Below are positions 40,801 through 52,700 of a stretch of 64,000 nt of DNA, piece by piece. The notes beneath the pieces are model-generated. The model was not told the origin of the DNA and searched no databases. It worked only from the letters and a program-made list of their open reading frames with translations. This DNA is from Gymnorhina tibicen (taxonomy: Eukaryota > Chordata > Aves > Passeriformes > Artamidae): contig VXAZ01003894.1 of the NCBI GenBank assembly GCA_013399875.1, forward strand, positions 1 through 64,000, read 5' to 3'. Every line of letters starts with the position of its first letter. The first letter of the stretch is position 1. The position numbers and the translations under genes are program-made.

Positions 40801-43458
40801 GCTTACTTAGACTTATAGATACAATATCTTTTTCTTTCATTCTCCTTAGCTAGCTGAGCACATGATCTGTTATCAACAAAAATTTTCCTGGTCTGATGCT
40901 GCTGTCTTGGTTCACTGCCGAAATATATCCTAACTCTTCATTTGGCTTCTGGATGAGATTTCTGTGAAGCACTGGATGGAGGACAAATGCAAACCTGTTC
41001 TGCATGGCTCCAGCAGCCTATAGATTACCTGCAGAGAAACACAGGAGGTGCATGTTTTACAACAGCATCCTCTGAATCCTTTCTTTTAGAAAAATGATCA
41101 CAGACAGGGTTTGCCCAAAACAGCAGAGAGTAGCGACACATTCCTACTCTTTGTTAACCTACACTTGTGAGCAGTCTACTAAAATAAACATGAGCATGAA
41201 GCACTCATGACACTTGCTTATGCTCCTGGGTAAGACACCGCTGTGGATAGTAGAGTGGTACTACTCAGGTCTTAGAGAGGTTGCAAGGCTTTGCAAGGCT
41301 TCACAAGGCTTCATAAGAATTTAAATATTTTCTTTTTGTTTACACAATTTTGTTTGGTATTGAAAAATCCAGCTTGGCAGTTGCACAGCTGCAAGTACAT
41401 AGTTAATACCAAGCCATATCTATTGTGAACAGCATGAAAATTCCTTTCATGGAAGTTACTTTCTTCTCCGTAAGTTTCATTTGATGTCATATAGCAACAC
41501 TGAGACAAATTGTGGCAGTAAGATACAGGCTTGCTGGTTTATATTAAAGAAGGTTTCCTTACAGTATTCTGACTTTTGCAAAGTTTGAGATCTTAAGCAC
41601 TGGGTTATATGACAGTGCATGCATCCTGACATTTCTGAATGGCATAATGGTTGTGTTGTGTTGTGTCATATGCTGGGGCTGGAGGTTATCACAGTTGTCT
41701 GCAAGCAGGAATGCTGTGCATTCTCAGGGGTGCCTGCACTGTCTCTGGGGTCTCAAAGTACAGTCCTTACCTATACTTCCATGCTGGGACACCCTAGCAG
41801 CAGTTCTGGAAGTTCAGCTGTTCTGAAATACCAGTGGGCTAAGCAGGACAGCGCTGCGGTGCTGCTCTGCAGCACACAAAATGCCAGGCAAGGGATCAAG
41901 CAGCACAAATATCAGTTCTCCGAAGCCACAAGCAGCAGACTTAGAGGAAGATGGAGAACAACATTGTGAATGTGAGTTCATCTAGCAGTCTGTCAGTGCT
42001 TGCTGGTTTTAGTAGGCATTGATGTTTCTGCATTAGGCTTTCTAGGGATAGCTCCCCAAAATATTAGGCCACCATTAAGTAAGGTAGAGTCACTGCTGAC
42101 TTACATGAGCATGCTGCACGCTGTACCCGCAGGAGCAGGGCCCACCCTTTGGAGAGGGAAGGCATGGCAGCACAGGCTACCTACAACATCGGGCAGCATG
42201 AGGAGCGTGCCCCTGCTCTTGAGCTCCAGGCACTGAAATAATTTCATATCAGAACTTCAGACTGACCCACTATGGGGGAGTGCGAAAAAAAGTGGCTTAG
42301 TCACTGCAAAGAATACCGACGTTCATGTCTCGTATCTAGGTAAAGGGGGTGCTGTTTTAACTTTCATTCATTTCCTTTTGAAGTACAGAGTTCTAAAGGG
42401 TTGGCTTCTCTCTCCTGCTCAGTTTCCCCTTTTTCTGTGCTGTTTTCCTCCTCTTTGTGAGTATCCTTGAACAAAACCCCTGAAACAGTGGCTTCAAAAA
42501 TATTAGAAATATATGGGTTAATTACTTATGTTTTTTTAAAGGCAGGACAGCTCTTGGAAAAAAACTCAAATGAGAATATAAGGCAATTTTAAACACTATT
42601 CTTTTTCCTGATAATTACTTTGCGTTTGGAATAAAAAAATATTTTGCATTAAAATGGGAACAGTGGAGGAAGTCAGAATAGATGGTGACAGATCCTGTTA
42701 ATAACATAAGGGTTAAAACACATCAGGGCATCCTGGAGGCTGGAGGCACCATAAAATTCACCCTCTCATGTTGGAACAGCAAGTAGAATTTCCCCATTAG
42801 GAGCAGCTCATCTTCTAAGAATACTTTCCTACCCTGCAAAGACAAATATTTTCAAACCCAATATCATATTCACACTCTACTCTTCTAACCAACGACATAA
42901 ATACCTAAATATTTCAGAACTATAATATAATGCAATAAGATTCAGCATAATAACATCCATCAGAAAGGACAACTTAAAAGAAAAGCATTGCATTTGCTGT
43001 ATGAAACGATATATAATGATCATTGCCGAGGAATGGATCAATCTGGTTCCAGTGGAGCAACTGCATAAGCATTCAAAACAACAATAACTACAAGCTCTGG
43101 TGAGGTACTTTTCTTCCCAGTGTCATCTCATTTTATTGCCTCTGAGCAAGGCTGAAAGTCATGCTGAAAAAGAATCCAGAGACAGCTTTCTGTCTCCGCC
43201 CCCATTCCTGAAAAATTCTCTATTGGCTAGCAAATTTCAGTTGTAACACACTGAGTCCAATTACAACCACCACAAATCCTGGGGTTTATGGGTTTACAGT
43301 GCTTGGGGATTAAGAGAAAACCCTGGGACAAAACAACATGTACATAATTTGCATTTGAAAGGAAAAGCTTTTTGTTTCAAAATCCTTTTGCCATTTAAAT
43401 TTTATATAATTGATGGGGATAATGCAGGTAATTATTAGGGAATAATAATTATTATGAG
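28821..43458. other. POU6F2 upstream intron, exon-proximal part, no gene seen
   Basis: AT-rich intronic DNA leading into the 30-codon exon. The preceding POU6F2 exon (expected peptide around NEPLLAPVESNDSEDTPSK) was searched for by eye on the minus strand and not seen. Positions 35470-35570 are pyrimidine-rich, 32380-32460 and 38100-38140 are very AT-rich, and 41281-41317 holds a 10-bp tandem repeat. No other gene or mobile element could be supported. Confidence 0.6.
41281..41317. repeat. Short imperfect 10-bp tandem repeat (about 3.7 units)
   Basis: The units read TTGCAAGGCT, TTGCAAGGCT, TCACAAGGCT and a partial TCATAAG. The first two are identical. It lies in ordinary upstream-intron sequence of POU6F2. 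Confidence 0.75.
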
Positions 43459-43503
43459 AAGGGAAGGGAAGGGAAGGGAAGGGAAGGGAAGGGAAGGGAA
43501 GGG
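43459..43503. repeat. (AAGGG)9 pentanucleotide microsatellite
   Basis: Nine perfect tandem AAGGG units (45 bp) are flanked by AT-rich sequence (ATAATAATTATTATGAG) on the left and GCCAAAACTG on the right. On the sense strand of POU6F2 the unit reads CCCTT. Long pure arrays of this kind are usually variable in length between individuals. Confidence 0.97.
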
Positions 43504-46500
43504 CCAAAACTGAGGGTTTGTATTTGGAAGCCAGATGTCATTGAATTGTTCTCCACCAAGAACCAAATAGAGTTTTCCACCACATTTCTACCCCACAGTT
43601 TAACAGACAACTTTGTCCAAACCAATACCTGAATTCAAACAACTCTGTTTCTTTAATATGTGCCAGTTTGGTGTTATTCTCAAGAGGTATGCTTGAAAGT
43701 GGCAAAATATCATGACAGCAGTGCCATATACCAAGACATATATCAGAGCATGCGTAATCAGCTCTCAGTCCTCATGTACCACAGGCTTTTTGGTTTCTGA
43801 ATCCCCAAACTTTTCTGGAGCAGATGTGGATTTATTTACACAATCTCAGCCTAAGTATAATAACTTGTTTTTCATGGGCCCTCAAATGCACAAACTGGAG
43901 GCTAACATCCCTTTCCTACCTCCTTTAGAAAATTCACAGGTTCTGGGTCCATTCATTTTCCTGAACTCATTCGACAGATTTTACTGATGATGGAACACAA
44001 AATTACAGGGCATTACACTGTAACGCCAATGAATATCAAGAAATTATTACTGTATTTTAATTAATGACAAGAAATACTAATGATGTCATAATAGTCACTG
44101 ACAGCATTATTAGCATGAAATTTTTTCTTCTCCATTTACCTTAAGGGACAATTTCCCAGAGATAATAAAGGCCAGGAGTGAATTCACATCCCAAACTAAG
44201 TCAAACACAACCCACATTCAGGATTTTTGAAAAGGACTCATTTATGTGACAGACCTGTACAGTCTTCTCCTTCCCATGTGCTACTGCAGAGGCAAACACC
44301 TGAGAACACACCAGAAGTGACAGCCAACATCTTTCCAGCTAACAAGGAGTATTTCAAACAGCCCAACCCCACAGTCAGTTTTGTAACAAACGCCTATCCT
44401 CTACAGATTAGACAAGAGCAGTGCATACTGAACAGGGGGATTCACCAAAGCAACCCTTCTGGCAAGGATTTTCCATAGTCCATGCCCTCATCTGGCAGGA
44501 CTGTAGCAATGCTCCCAGGTGATACTGGGAATTTTTTAGATCTCATTGTGACCATAGTAAGTACACTTCAACAGTGCAAAGTGCTTAGGCATCACTACCA
44601 TCCCTTGGGCTCAAAAGCTGCTACAAAACTACTTTGCATGGCATTTTCCCTAAATTCATTTCTTTGGCATTCCCTACCATTTATACAGACTATTGCAGCC
44701 AATTCCCCTGTGGCACCAGGTAACCATCTACTTTCACTCAAAAGTTCATCACTCTGTCAAGATATAAGGGCCCATTTGCACAGAAGACCCAAGATTATGT
44801 GGGTCTGGCTACCTTTAGTCATTGGCTTGAATTATTTTCTGCCCAATAAGCCATGAATAAAAATGACAAAACCCAACATTTATTAGAACAAATATGATTA
44901 GCAAAATATGATTATAGCTGTCAGTCATTTCAGCAGCAATGAATGGTGCTCAGTGAAGAGTTTCCAGTCATTTCCTTACTATGGTCTAAATTCTTGGAGA
45001 ACTTTATGTAGGTGTTTCACCTGTAAACAGTACATAATCATTACCTCACTATGTCAACCTGTATTACAGAACAGGCAAAACCTCCTGCAACTATTTTTTC
45101 TCTCATCAAAGTTCTCAGCAAATATTTGGGGTTTTTTTCTTTTTTCTTTTTTAAAGGCAAATTCCATGGGTAGTAGATTTCTTCCCAAATTTACATCTAC
45201 TTGGCCAGATTCTGCCCTCTGACATTTATGCAGTTCAGCTGAATACAAGAGAGTTCCTGTGGATCACTCAAAAAGATGAATCCTATGAAGGTCTGACTGT
45301 CCTCCAGCTCTGCTGAGAGCTTATAGATCTCATCTTGACATGCATTTTATTGGGCAGGCATGCATCAACATCTTTTAGTGACCAATTTTAAGTATATACA
45401 TTTCTGTTTAATTTCAGTATAACCAGTCACACTGCCACCATGTACAGGCACAGGAATTAAGCTAAACAAAACCCCTTTGCATGCATGTTTTTGTGCTTAA
45501 ACATCATGTCCTCTCCAAAGAACATGAAGATACAACAGCATATATTTCTGCATGTGTTTCTGCATCTACTACATCATGATGTGCTGGCATCCCTTTCATC
45601 GCACCTGTGCAGTGCCTCAGATGGGGTAAGCATTAACAGCTGGATTAGGGAGAAAAACATTCTTATCAGCAATATGGGCTCCCTGATCTGGGTCACCATT
45701 TGAGTTCAGTGCAGAAGGCAGAGCAGGGTCAGTGTGGAGTGAGGGGAGCTTAAACAGCTCAACTTCAGCTTAAACTGAAGGTGTTAATGGCTGCTTCAGA
45801 AAGCATTCATCTTTGGGCATCTACTCCTGTGAACAGTTCAAACACATAAAGTGACTTGCAATCTATTGGACCCCAAAATCCTGTCACTGGACCCAAAAGT
45901 AGATCCTGACCCCAAAACTCAATCCTATGAGACTGTGCTCTGGCAGAAGGAACTGGAAAAAACTTCAAGCAGCAAACCATATTGAAGACATTGTTTTCAA
46001 ATTTTTGGACAGGCACAATATAATACAGTTGAAACATCATTGTCCAACACCTTTGGTTTCTCATATATTCATTCCAGAAGATAGGACAGCTTGACCATGT
46101 GTTATACAAGAATTCCTCTTCTCATGGAATATTGCTTGCTTCCAAATCACACAGCAAGTTGTGCAGAGGGTTAGTCTGACTTCTCACATGGAGGAGAGCA
46201 TGCTTTGCACCAACAGCAAGCAGAGCTGGTATGTCCAGACACACAAAAACATGGATTACTCAGGCTGGCAGCATGAAACATTGAGATTGGAGATGAACCT
46301 GACAGCAGGCCAAGAGATGAGATCCACAGTAGCACTTTGTATACTAAACCACGTCTGAATCAATGCTCAAAATAACAGACTCCCTGCAGTGCTCCCTGTC
46401 TTTCTGTTGCCATGTTGCTCAACTCCATGTTGGCCAACACATTCACTATTCTCAGTGTGGATTCCCAGGGAAGTTTTCTTGGTTCTGAGTGCTTAACAAT

Positions 46501-47923
46501 TTTTAGACTCTTCAAATTCTGCTGATTAAAAATAAATAAATAAATAAATAAATAAAAATAATACAGGAGGATCTAGATGATTTAACACATGCCTCTTGGA
46601 TCAAATTACAGTTTTGATCCTGAATTAGATACATCTACTCTGCAAAGGGAAATTGCCCTCCCGAGAAATTTGCTCCATCCCTGTGGCCAGGGATACTCTA
46701 TATGGGCAGTGAACTTAACTGATTTCAATAAAAAGACATTAATTGATTTCAATAGGTTTGATACAGTATGTCAACATCATGACACCTTCTAATAAAGACC
46801 AGGAGGAACACTTGAAAACAGTGCTGTTTGCCGAAGTCCCAGAAAATGCTGAACCACTTCCTTTGTCTCCACTAAGAGGGATCTGAGTCCCACATCTGAC
46901 TTAAATATTTCTTTAGACATGGTCTCATCATCCTTGGAACCCAGCAAATCCCTCTTATCATAAATTTGTCATGCATTTAAAAGTGTCTTGTTTTTCAGAT
47001 CTGTATCAGCCACTAGCAGACAAGTGAAATGAGAGAAACCATCACTGTTTACATGCAATCAACCCAACATGAAGAAGATAATGAATATACTTCCTCACCA
47101 CGGTTAGCTACGGTGAGAATAACTCAACAAAGTAACTCAAGTGACTGGCATTATCAAACTGCACAGATCCCTTTTGCCACCCTGGTATATGTACAACACC
47201 ATTCTGTGACATTCTGTTTGAAAAATTTGTTGTGATTTCTGCTGCATGCCTGAGCTGGTGGGAACTGGTACTCATGTCTTCTGAAGGCAACAATCCATGG
47301 CTGTCTTTTCCCCCCTCTGTCTTCTTCCCCAAATCTCCCTTAACTGTCTTGCTAACAGGAGGAGGCATTTATTGCTTGTGAACACATTAAGTGGACACAA
47401 TCTTGCAGATCTAGTTAATCACTGAAAACCCACTTCCTGAAAGCCAAAAGTCCTCCTCTTAGATAGTAATAATCCAATTATAACTATACTCAGGGAAAGA
47501 AAAGGACACAAAACCTTATTTTTCTTTGGCTATTTAAGAACTATGGAAATTCCTCATAGATCTCTGGTGGCCCTCATATTTAGACTCCTAATCCATTTGC
47601 CTTATTCCCAAGAGAAGCCAAGCAAAGCTTGAACAGAAAAAAGATTAGGCACATATAGCAGAACTGTTTCCTCTCTTTTCTCTTATCTTTCATCTAGATG
47701 TTTCTCCTCCCTGTAATCTACATTAAAAAATAGGGGAAAAAAGAAAGACAAAAAGGAGTTCATAAACATTTTGGAAGTCTAGAAGCTCTGAAGTCACAGA
47801 GAGTAAGATGCAGTTCATATCCAACTTATTTTCCAAAGACTTAGTTCTAGCAACCTGAAACAGCAGAAAAGTTTCTCTCCCTGCATCTATTTGTTTAGAT
47901 CAGTAAAAAGGAGAAGAACATAT
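43504..47923. other. POU6F2 upstream intron, middle part, no gene seen
   Basis: Unique-looking intronic sequence containing the (AAAT)6 tract. A short direct repeat, ACTGATTTCAATA / ATTGATTTCAATA, lies near 46718-46756. Open frames of up to about 124 codons occur by chance and show no recognised domain or splice pattern. Confidence 0.6.
46530..46553. repeat. (AAAT)6 microsatellite
   Basis: Six perfect AAAT units are followed by the degenerate tail AAAAATAATAC. No SINE or LINE body is recognisable immediately to the left, so it looks like a simple sequence repeat and not the tail of a retroposon. Confidence 0.92.
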
Positions 47924-48070
47924 GTCCCCCACCTACTTCACTGATGGAGAAACTCAGGCACAGGTAGCAGATTGAATGTGATGTTGCTCAAAATTGACCT
48001 GTCCAAGATGATGGTACAAATCCACGTCAGAATTGGAACTGACCTTTCCTCTGGAGCTGTTTTGTGCCCA
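47924..48070 (-). mobile_element. Ancient MIR-like SINE relic, minus orientation
   Basis: On the plus strand the order is CTGATGGAGAAACTCAGGCA, then TGTCCAAGATGATGGTACAA, then CAGAATTGGAACTGACC and TCTGGAGCTGTTTTGTGCCC. This follows the reverse complement of the MIR consensus: 'CAGATGAGGAAACTGAGGCACAG', 'TTGCCCAAGGTCACACAGC', 'GCAGAGCTGGGATTTGAACC', 'CTCCAGAGCCCGTGCTC'. Several blocks in the same order make coincidence unlikely. The boundaries are only rough. It lies in the upstream intron of POU6F2 and has the gene's orientation. Confidence 0.6.
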
Positions 48071-49757
48071 GACATGAGCTCAAATGAAAGGAAAAATCAA
48101 CCACAAAGTAACAATAAATGTTTTTGGTGTCTGGAAAGGTAGAAAACCGTGGAGACAAAAAGTTGCACATGAGATAAATGCAAGCATTCTTCCCAAGAAC
48201 CTAAAGAATATCAAGCTGTAAAAACTCAAAACATTCCACACTAACGGATGAGAAACTGCAAACAAGATATTTCTAGGCTTTTCAAAAGAGGTGATATTAA
48301 TAGTGTATCGCAAAAGGGCCAAGTGTAACCTGTAGTAAGAGACAGAAATCTTTATAAGTTTTTGAATCCTCCCTGTGTTGCCCCTGTTTTTCCCCTGAGA
48401 ATATGTGAGATGCCTCTCTTCTTGAGCCATAGAGCATTGATTGGATTCACATTCTTTTCACTTTATCCTCTCTCTCATCCAGTGAAGTACATGAAGCACT
48501 CTGATCAGTGGACAAGATCATTCTGTCATCCAAGGTGTTTGTTAAGGTTCTATATTTAAATATGCATTGTTTGCAACAAAGGAATAAAGCAATGAGAGGT
48601 TATTAGAAAATTAAATGCAGCTGTAAATTAATTTCTGTAATTACTATTCATTAATATTTAATATATTTATATAAAGGATAAATCTCCTTGATTCCCAAGG
48701 CATCCTGCATTTAATAATGTGGAAACAACTTATCTCCTTCCTGTTGTTGAGACTGGAGTTGTAATAACTAGTAATGTTAAATGTGGTTTTTTAGATCAAT
48801 AATAAATAAATACATAAACACTTCCCTCCAGAATGCTCCCGATGTTATTCACAAAATTAAAAAAAAATAACTACAGAATGCCAAGGGACTTCATAACCAT
48901 TTCATTACTACCATCCTAATTGCATGTGGTGGAACTGCATAATCAGTTTATTGAAATTGAAATCTTTGGAACTGATTCTCCCTACAGACACTAACAATAA
49001 GCATCCTGTGCAATAACACAGTACTTAATGTAATATAAACATTATATGCACCAAGCTTTAAACATCCCTTGGCTTCACCTGCTGGAATTGGACATTTTTA
49101 ACACTCTTGTGTTCTGCCACTGCATTGAATCAAATATCTAATTTACAGACTGCAAAATACAATATTCCCATATTACAATAAATAAAGGAAGATACATTCA
49201 GAAAACAGACATACACACACAATTGGTATAAGGATAAGCAAGACTACATTTAATAAAGTGGAAATAAAGCAGACCCTTCTAGAAATCTGAATGGATTTTC
49301 ATGCACAATATAAAAGAAATTGCTTCTGCTTCCCACTGCGTCCCTGTGCCTCTGCAAATAACTAGGCTGATACCACAGCCCCGATCCAACCTACTCCTAC
49401 TTTACAAGGGGACTTTATTCTTGTGAGTAGGTCCATTCATACAAACAAAAGTATTTTTCATCCAGTGCATACCCAGATATCAATAGGATTTCTATCTAAA
49501 AAAGAGGTTCATATTTTAGTTTCCAGGATTAACATGGAAGCAATTAATGATACAACTAATAAACACTCACCTGCACATTTTCAAGTCAATATTCCATCAA
49601 CACAAAGAAATCAAAACCAATAAAAACATGTACCTTTATTTGCTTTCCTTTTCAACAGCAAATCCAAAAAATGCTAAGGTTTTATTATGATTAACACTAA
49701 ATTGCTAATAATAGTGTTTCAAAATTTGATGTCCTTTTTAAAAATCAAGAAAAGTTT

Positions 49758-49781
49758 GGGGGGGGAGGAGGGCAGGAGGGG
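49758..49781 (+). other. G-quadruplex-capable G-rich run
   Basis: A run of eight G followed by AGGAGGGCAGGAGGGG offers at least four G-triplets with short loops (GGG-N-GGG-AGGA-GGG-CAGGA-GGGG). The pattern meets the usual sequence rule for a DNA quadruplex. The G-rich strand is the template strand for POU6F2 transcription. No experimental meaning can be claimed. Confidence 0.6.
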
Positions 49782-52700
49782 AAACCCTGGTTGATGGGTT
49801 TTGAAAAGATCTTTGTTTAGCGGCTTCAAACAGCATATTTAGAAAAGCCTTTACCAAACAGGAGTTCAGTATCTCAATAAAAGAGGACCTGAAATAATTT
49901 CTAATATCGGAAAAGGAATGGAGAAAGTAGTTTCTTTTTCTCTATAGTTCTACGACCATGTGCCAACAATGGTATGTCCATGTCTTAAAATGCTGTGCTC
50001 AGTCACCTCTGACATCTTCATGAAGTTTTATAAGACACTAAAAACAAAAATTAAGATTAGGGCTATTAGATATTGGGACTGTTCAGTTCTCTTATAGCCT
50101 TCCCCTACATTCAGCACTGATGGTGCCTAATACTATGGTGTCAAAACCAGTATGGGGCTCCACAACCAAAGCCAGCCATTGGAAGTACTAGCTCTGCTTC
50201 AGGACAGGGGGCTCCAGAGTTCAGTACAGCATTTTGCAACATTACTTTAAACTTTTTAAGAACATATCAGCTTTGCCAAGATGTGTAAGGCATCAAAGAG
50301 ATCATTTGGAGCCGGCTTCATCCTTGAACAAAGCCTTAAAATAACTTGCTCCTACCAAGTGGACATCACATCACGGGCAAAGAAGGTGTCTGGTTAGTAT
50401 CCTAAGAACTGCAATGACAGAATAAATTGAAGATAATTTTAAACATAGGAAGCCCAATCCTACATCACTCAGTATTTTCTGGTGTCAGCAACACCCATGA
50501 GATATAGCATGATCGTTTTGGGAGGAACAGGAGGAAACAAACTTGACAAGAGTGGCTACAGAGGGCATGAGATGGTGAAATGTCTTGCCCTTGGTGTGCT
50601 ACTTTGATTGCTTAAACCACTGTCTGGCAAAGCACTTGAAACACATCAACCCCCCAATGACAGAAGAGCTTGGCATGGCAAACAGAAAGACTCCCATTGG
50701 TTTGAAAGATGATTGCTGGACGAGGACCATTTGGCTCTATGTGAAGTATTGGTTCATAACAAAAAGATTTCCCTGCCACCTTTAAAACATTAGCATGCTA
50801 AAAATGAATCAGAAATGGAAAGATAAGGGGGAAATGCAGTCAACCAAATTTAACTACACTTTCTCCTCAAAAGGTCCATATCCAGCTAAAACACGAACAG
50901 TGGAGAAGCACTGCACATTTGCACCAGCTGAAAGCCCACTCAAAACAATCAGAGAAAGAAGGAAACCAAAATGGATGTGACAATCAAAATATCAGAAGAA
51001 AACAACACATTAATGCAATCTTAATGCAAAAGGAATGCAATTTATTTTGTTGCTCAATACTGTCTTTCTGCATATAGCACAAACCATTGGAAGTAGGTTG
51101 GGTGCTTTTAACAAGTTTTATTCAATAAATGTTTCATTATTCAATAATTTTTTAAAATAACTTCTTGTACTACACGTGTGTATACATATATATTTACCCC
51201 CTCCTCTCTTTTTGAGTAAAACTATCCTCAGATCACCTCATGTAAATACAAGCAGGCTGATGCCTACACAAGTAAAAATACAATTTACCCCCTTCTCTTA
51301 GTATTAGTTTATTCTTCAGTATCATTCTGAATGATAAAGAATTACAAAAGAAATTCCCCTGAAAGTCAGTCCCCTCCACTGTCTCTTCTTTAAGCAAAAT
51401 TTTGCATCTGAAATTTGCACTAGTTATATACACTAGTAGTAAAGGTAAGTTGGAGCACTCAAACTACATCAGTAGTTTGTTTTAAATACCTGTTTACATT
51501 CTTTTTGCATTCATTTACATCAGTCACCTCAAGAACATGAAACATTTGCAGGATCAAAACCGATTCAAGAAATAAATTGATGATGGAGTTGCAGTTATAG
51601 CTCTTGAATGATTTTTTCTACCATCTGATAAATAAGGAATAGGCCTGAGTAGCAACTCTCTCTCCTTTTATTTTGGTGTATCTATCATTTTCCACCCCAT
51701 CTTTTAAAATCTAATGCTAAAATAGATCTGTATCTGGGGTGGGAAGAGAAAAGATTTTCAGAATTTCACCACAAATCAATGCATTTTCAATATACATGTT
51801 CTGGATGGATGAGATGCAGAGAAAGAATATTTAGGATAAGGAGAATCACATCTATCACTAACTGAAAGAGGTGAAATGCATGTGGGTTGATTTTGCCATG
51901 GCATGGAAAGCCTGTAAAAAAAATGAAATTCTTATCAAATAGCACTGCATTCCCTTTTGTCATTGAAAAATTAGCATTTAGTATTATATGCAGCTTTCAG
52001 GAGAGCACCTGCAATGCTTTTCTGCATTTATGCAATACACCCTGCTAGCAAGTATGGACTCATAGAGCTCGGAGAAGGGGCCAGCAAGCAGACAGATAGC
52101 CCTGGTTTAGGGGCATGATGAATTGTGTATTCAGCTGCAGACTGAAAGTACACAAACCTGAGCCAGGAAAGGAAAGTCTTTGACCTATTTGCTATGAAAC
52201 AAACAGGCAATTGGCTCCTGTTGAGGAATGCCAGCTTGTCATGGAGGCAGACACAGAAGTAAGTCACCCCCAAAACAGTATCTGTTTGGCTGATGGGAGC
52301 AAATCAAATCAGAACCCAAAACAAAAAGGCAAAAGAGCTTCTTCTCTTCAGCTCCTGTTTTCCCAGGAGCACAATGAGGCAGGTAGTAATGCTTTCTGAC
52401 TCACCACAGATTCAGTAAATGCAACTCCCAAGGGAAGCTTGAACTAGATTGGGTTTGGAGCTTGGCAGCAGAGTTGCTAAATAGAACCAACAGCATGCTT
52501 TAAATAAAAGCAGTGGTGTGTTAAAAATCCCTGTGCAAAGCCTGTTTACTTGTCTGATTTCTTCATACTTCTTTCTCTCTCACTTCCTCCTCACCCCCAA
52601 ACAAAAAAAGTAGATTTGAAGGTAGAAGGCAAACCTGAGACTACCAGACTTCAGGAACTCATAAAACATGTAAGAGTTCTATGGCTACATCTTTGACTTG

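Noticed and set aside
44482..44856. 124-codon plus-strand frame
   Set aside because: There is no protein-like motif, no flanking splice signals that extend it and no similarity to a known family.
49020..49040. AT-rich stretch checked for tRNA-like or microRNA hairpin structure
   Set aside because: No cloverleaf, box A/B or long hairpin was found. The same negative result applies to other AT-rich stretches looked at by eye.
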